Of a DNA stretch of 7,219 nucleotides, positions 5,583 to 7,219 are shown in pieces. Every line of letters begins with the position of its first letter. Within the stretch, counting starts at the first letter, position 1. The stretch lies in assembly GCA_964348185.1 (NCBI GenBank), contig CAYGBW010000177.1, forward strand, positions 1 to 7,219, written 5' to 3'. The DNA comes from CAYGBW01 sp964348185 (lineage in GTDB: Bacteria > Desulfobacterota > BSN033 > WVXP01). Made by a program: the position numbers and the translations under genes. A model generated the notes under the pieces. It did not search any database, had not been told where the DNA came from, and was given only the letters and a program-made list of their open reading frames with translations.

Positions 5583-6506
5583 TCATTTTGCTTTCGTCCT
5601 TGAAGGCGATTTCTTGGCATTCCTTTTGATTCCAGCCATCTGTTCGTAAATTTTCATGACGACCGTTGCGTCGCTCTGGTCCCAACCCGAATAATGGGCA
5701 TTGAGCAGGAACTGCTCGTAGAGTCCTGCCATGGGTAGTACAACACCCAGCCGCTTGGCACTCTCCAGAGCGAGTCCAAGGTCCTTGACGGCCAACCACA
5801 CGGGGCCTTTGGCTTCGAAGTTGCCCCTAAGCATGTCCCTGCCCCGGGCCGCGATCAAATCGCTTCCAGCAGCGCCGGAAATCAGGACGTCGAGCATGAC
5901 ATCAGGGTCGAGACCGGCTTTGAGCCCGTGCACCAAACCCTCGATGGCAGAAGCCTGATTGAGGAAAAGGGTCTGATTGACCACAAGCTTGAGCATCGCG
6001 GCATCGCCGTTTTTCCCCACATACACCGTTTTTTTACCCACTCTATCGAGGACTGGCTTGACCGTTTTGAAGACGGATTTTTTGCCCCCAGCCATAAAAA
6101 CCATGTTGCCCACCCTGGCCTGGTTGGCAGCGCCTGAGATCGGGACATCCATCCATTCGATCCCCTTTTTTGCCAGCCTCTCGGCCATGGCCTTGGTTTC
6201 CCAGGGAGGGACCGTGCTGGTGTCAACAATGATCTGACCCTTTCGGGCCTTCTCCAGAATGCCTCCCTTCCCTTCCACAACGTCCCGGACGACGCCCCAG
6301 TTTGGAAGGGACAGGATGACGAGATCCGCCCCCGTTGCGCCTTCCCCAGGAGACTTCGCAGGCTTCAGACCCAGGGAGACCAGGTTGGACATCTGTTTTT
6401 CAACGACGTCAAAGCCCGTCACAGGGTAACCCGCCTTCAAGAGAAACGTGGCTATAGGCGTCCCCATAGCCCCAAGGCCGATGACCGCGATATCCTTTAT
6501 ACCCAT
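5583..6506 (-). CDS. NAD(P)-dependent beta-hydroxyacid dehydrogenase (3-hydroxyisobutyrate dehydrogenase family)
   Basis: A 307-residue cytoplasmic oxidoreductase of the 3-hydroxyisobutyrate / tartronate-semialdehyde / 6-phosphogluconate-like family, which oxidises beta-hydroxyacids or reduces the matching semialdehydes. The N-terminal Rossmann fold has GLGAMG (10-15), and D33 at the end of the second strand (GFDV) favours NAD over NADP. The substrate loop is DVPISGAANQARVGN (120-134), with SGA where many members have SGG. The catalytic lysine is K173, with N177, in MLKLVVNQ, and KDLGLALESA (241-250) is the conserved C-domain helix. The last 14 residues are a Lys/Arg-rich tail beyond the usual end. 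The substrate is not determined. A GGGAGA lies about 8 bases before the ATG. It starts 20 bases after the cupin gene on the same strand and is very likely co-transcribed from the promoter at 6960-6988. Confidence 0.93.
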   Translation of the reverse strand: MGIKDIAVIGLGAMGTPIATFLLKAGYPVTGFDVVEKQMSNLVSLGLKPAKSPGEGATGADLVILSLPNWGVVRDVVEGKGGILEKARKGQIIVDTSTVPPWETKAMAERLAKKGIEWMDVPISGAANQARVGNMVFMAGGKKSVFKTVKPVLDRVGKKTVYVGKNGDAAMLKLVVNQTLFLNQASAIEGLVHGLKAGLDPDVMLDVLISGAAGSDLIAARGRDMLRGNFEAKGPVWLAVKDLGLALESAKRLGVVLPMAGLYEQFLLNAHYSGWDQSDATVVMKIYEQMAGIKRNAKKSPSRTKAK

Positions 6507-6526
6507 AACCTTCGTCTCCCGGTCTT

Positions 6527-6892
6527 CTACTTCACCTCCACGAAGTCGGCTGAGAGGGGCGGAGAGGTAAAGAATTCGAGGTAGCGAAAATCCTTGTCTG
6601 ACCTGTTCACGGTCGTATGCTTTTCTCCTGCAGGGATATGGAGGATGTCGCCGGCCTTGATGGGAATCTCTTCTCCCTCGATAATTTCAGTGGCTTCTCC
6701 GCTGATGACGATAATCACCGATTCCCGATGGTTGTGGTAGTGGTAGGGCACCTGGCTGCCGGCAACAAGGAGGCCAAACATTCCCCCGAGAGCCTTGGCG
6801 TTATGCTCCTCGGTTAGAATCTCAGGCCGGTAGGGGTCGCCCGGGGTTGGATTCTCCATATGGATATACGCGTCAATCTTGAATACCTTCAT
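6527..6892 (-). CDS. Small single-domain cupin protein
   Basis: A 121-residue protein that is one complete cupin barrel. Motif 1 spans G45 to G65 with metal ligands H51, H53 and E57 (HYHNHRE), and motif 2 spans G81 to N96 with P87, G89 and the fourth ligand H92. All four usual ligands are present, so metal binding is expected. Such small cupins act as isomerases, dioxygenases, decarboxylases or sugar/acid binders, and the sequence does not say which. An AGGAG on the minus strand about 7 bases upstream supports the ATG at 6892. It is the first gene of a two-gene unit; the dehydrogenase starts 20 bases after its stop, so a shared pathway is likely. A leaderless cytoplasmic location is expected, since no signal peptide is visible. 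Confidence 0.92.
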   Translation of the reverse strand: MKVFKIDAYIHMENPTPGDPYRPEILTEEHNAKALGGMFGLLVAGSQVPYHYHNHRESVIIVISGEATEIIEGEEIPIKAGDILHIPAGEKHTTVNRSDKDFRYLEFFTSPPLSADFVEVK

Positions 6893-6959
6893 CCCATCTC
6901 TCCTCTCATCGAATTAGAACATGGCGAACTGCCAACACGGGTTCTACAGAAACAGGCAA

Positions 6960-6988
6960 ATACTATAGAGTCAGGCCCCTTCTGTCAA
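6960..6988 (-). promoter_or_regulatory. Sigma-70-like promoter of the cupin-dehydrogenase operon
   Basis: On the minus strand a perfect TTGACA (6988-6983), exactly 17 bases, then TAGTAT (6965-6960), which keeps four of six -10 positions including T1, A2 and T6. Transcription would start near 6953, leaving about a 60-base leader before the cupin ATG. Confidence 0.6.
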
Positions 6989-7008
6989 GTGTATGAGAGA
7001 ACTGCATA

Positions 7009-7091
7009 TGACGGCAGAAAGGGGGCTATAGGGTTCAGGAGGAGATAGAACGATCTATGGAAAATTCCAACAAAATGGTATCCTGCCGTCA
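7009..7091. repeat. Spaced 9-base inverted repeat upstream of the cupin promoter
   Basis: TGACGGCAG (7009-7017) and CTGCCGTCA (7083-7091) are perfect reverse complements separated by 65 bases, 74 bases centre to centre (about seven helical turns). The nearer arm is about 20 bases upstream of the -35 box. A degenerate version (ccccttctgtca, 6977-6988) overlaps the -35 box itself. This may be a set of operator half-sites, though arms of this length could arise by chance. Confidence 0.3.
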
Positions 7092-7219
7092 GAAGGTCAG
7101 CCAGTGTCCTTCTAGAGATAGCGACAAAAATACCTGCGGATGATTCAAAGAAGCCGACTTTTTTCTGTAGAGGCGAGGTTTATCCCCATAAGCGCTCAAA
7201 TAAGAAGCCAACTCGATTC

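Larger units (their letters stand above)
6893..7219. other. Upstream region of the cupin operon, no gene seen
   Basis: 327 bases at the right edge without a credible coding frame. It contains the cupin ribosome binding site, a sigma-70-like promoter (6960-6988) and a spaced 9-base inverted repeat (7009-7091). From about 7092 to the end I see AT-rich sequence including a run of six T near 7160 with no preceding hairpin. This may be the upstream region of a gene beyond the window. Confidence 0.65.

Noticed and set aside
6860..7048. 62-codon open frame on the plus strand over the cupin start and promoter
   Set aside because: It overlaps the cupin coding start and its promoter in antisense, has no recognisable family, and is better explained as non-coding.
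7155..7166. T6 run near the right edge as an intrinsic terminator
   Set aside because: No stable GC-rich stem immediately precedes it on the plus strand.
1..7219. An antiviral defence island because of the Tm-1 homology
   Set aside because: Tm-1 blocks an RNA virus in tomato, but no nuclease, helicase, toxin or other defence gene is here; the neighbours are transport and catabolic genes, so a metabolic role is the better reading.

Overview
The window looks like part of a bacterial chromosome of roughly even GC. Gene order and protein style (Liv-type ABC ATPases beside several small-molecule catabolic genes) resemble Desulfobacterota (the former Deltaproteobacteria) or related anaerobe or environmental genomes. 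That placement is inference from style only; there is no rRNA or marker gene here. No tRNA, rRNA, CRISPR array or insertion sequence was seen.

Layout, left to right. (1) Positions 1-1013, plus strand: the end of a LivG-type ABC ATPase, then a complete LivF-type ATPase. They are the two ATP-binding subunits of a branched-chain amino acid/amide-type importer whose other genes would lie to the left. (2) Positions 1058-4221, minus strand: a likely operon read right to left. It holds the C-terminal remnant of a PuuE-like polysaccharide deacetylase (3940-4221), a complete dihydropyrimidinase/allantoinase-type cyclic amidohydrolase (start set at 3827 by its Shine-Dalgarno site), and a Tm-1-like (UPF0261) ATP-binding protein. 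(3) Positions 4222-4586: a non-coding region between divergent genes. It carries a GC-rich palindrome, a second hairpin, a very good sigma-70 promoter reading right and a weaker candidate reading left. (4) Positions 4587-5438, plus strand: a TIM-barrel protein of the phosphoenolpyruvate-hydrolase-like family, the partner half of Tm-1. (5) Positions 5583-6892, minus strand: a two-gene operon of a small cupin and a 3-hydroxyisobutyrate-dehydrogenase-type oxidoreductase, with its own promoter at 6960-6988. (6) Positions 6893-7219: no gene apart from that promoter and a spaced inverted repeat.

Inferred theme: import, ring opening and oxidation of a small amide- or acid-containing compound. The Liv-type transporter would bring it in, the amidohydrolase would open a cyclic amide, and the beta-hydroxyacid dehydrogenase and cupin would act on acid or keto intermediates. 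The most interesting feature is that both halves of the plant antiviral protein Tm-1 (UPF0261 domain and TIM barrel) are separate, divergently transcribed genes flanking the cyclic amidohydrolase. The bacterial function of this pair is, to my knowledge, not established. The substrate cannot be read from the sequence.
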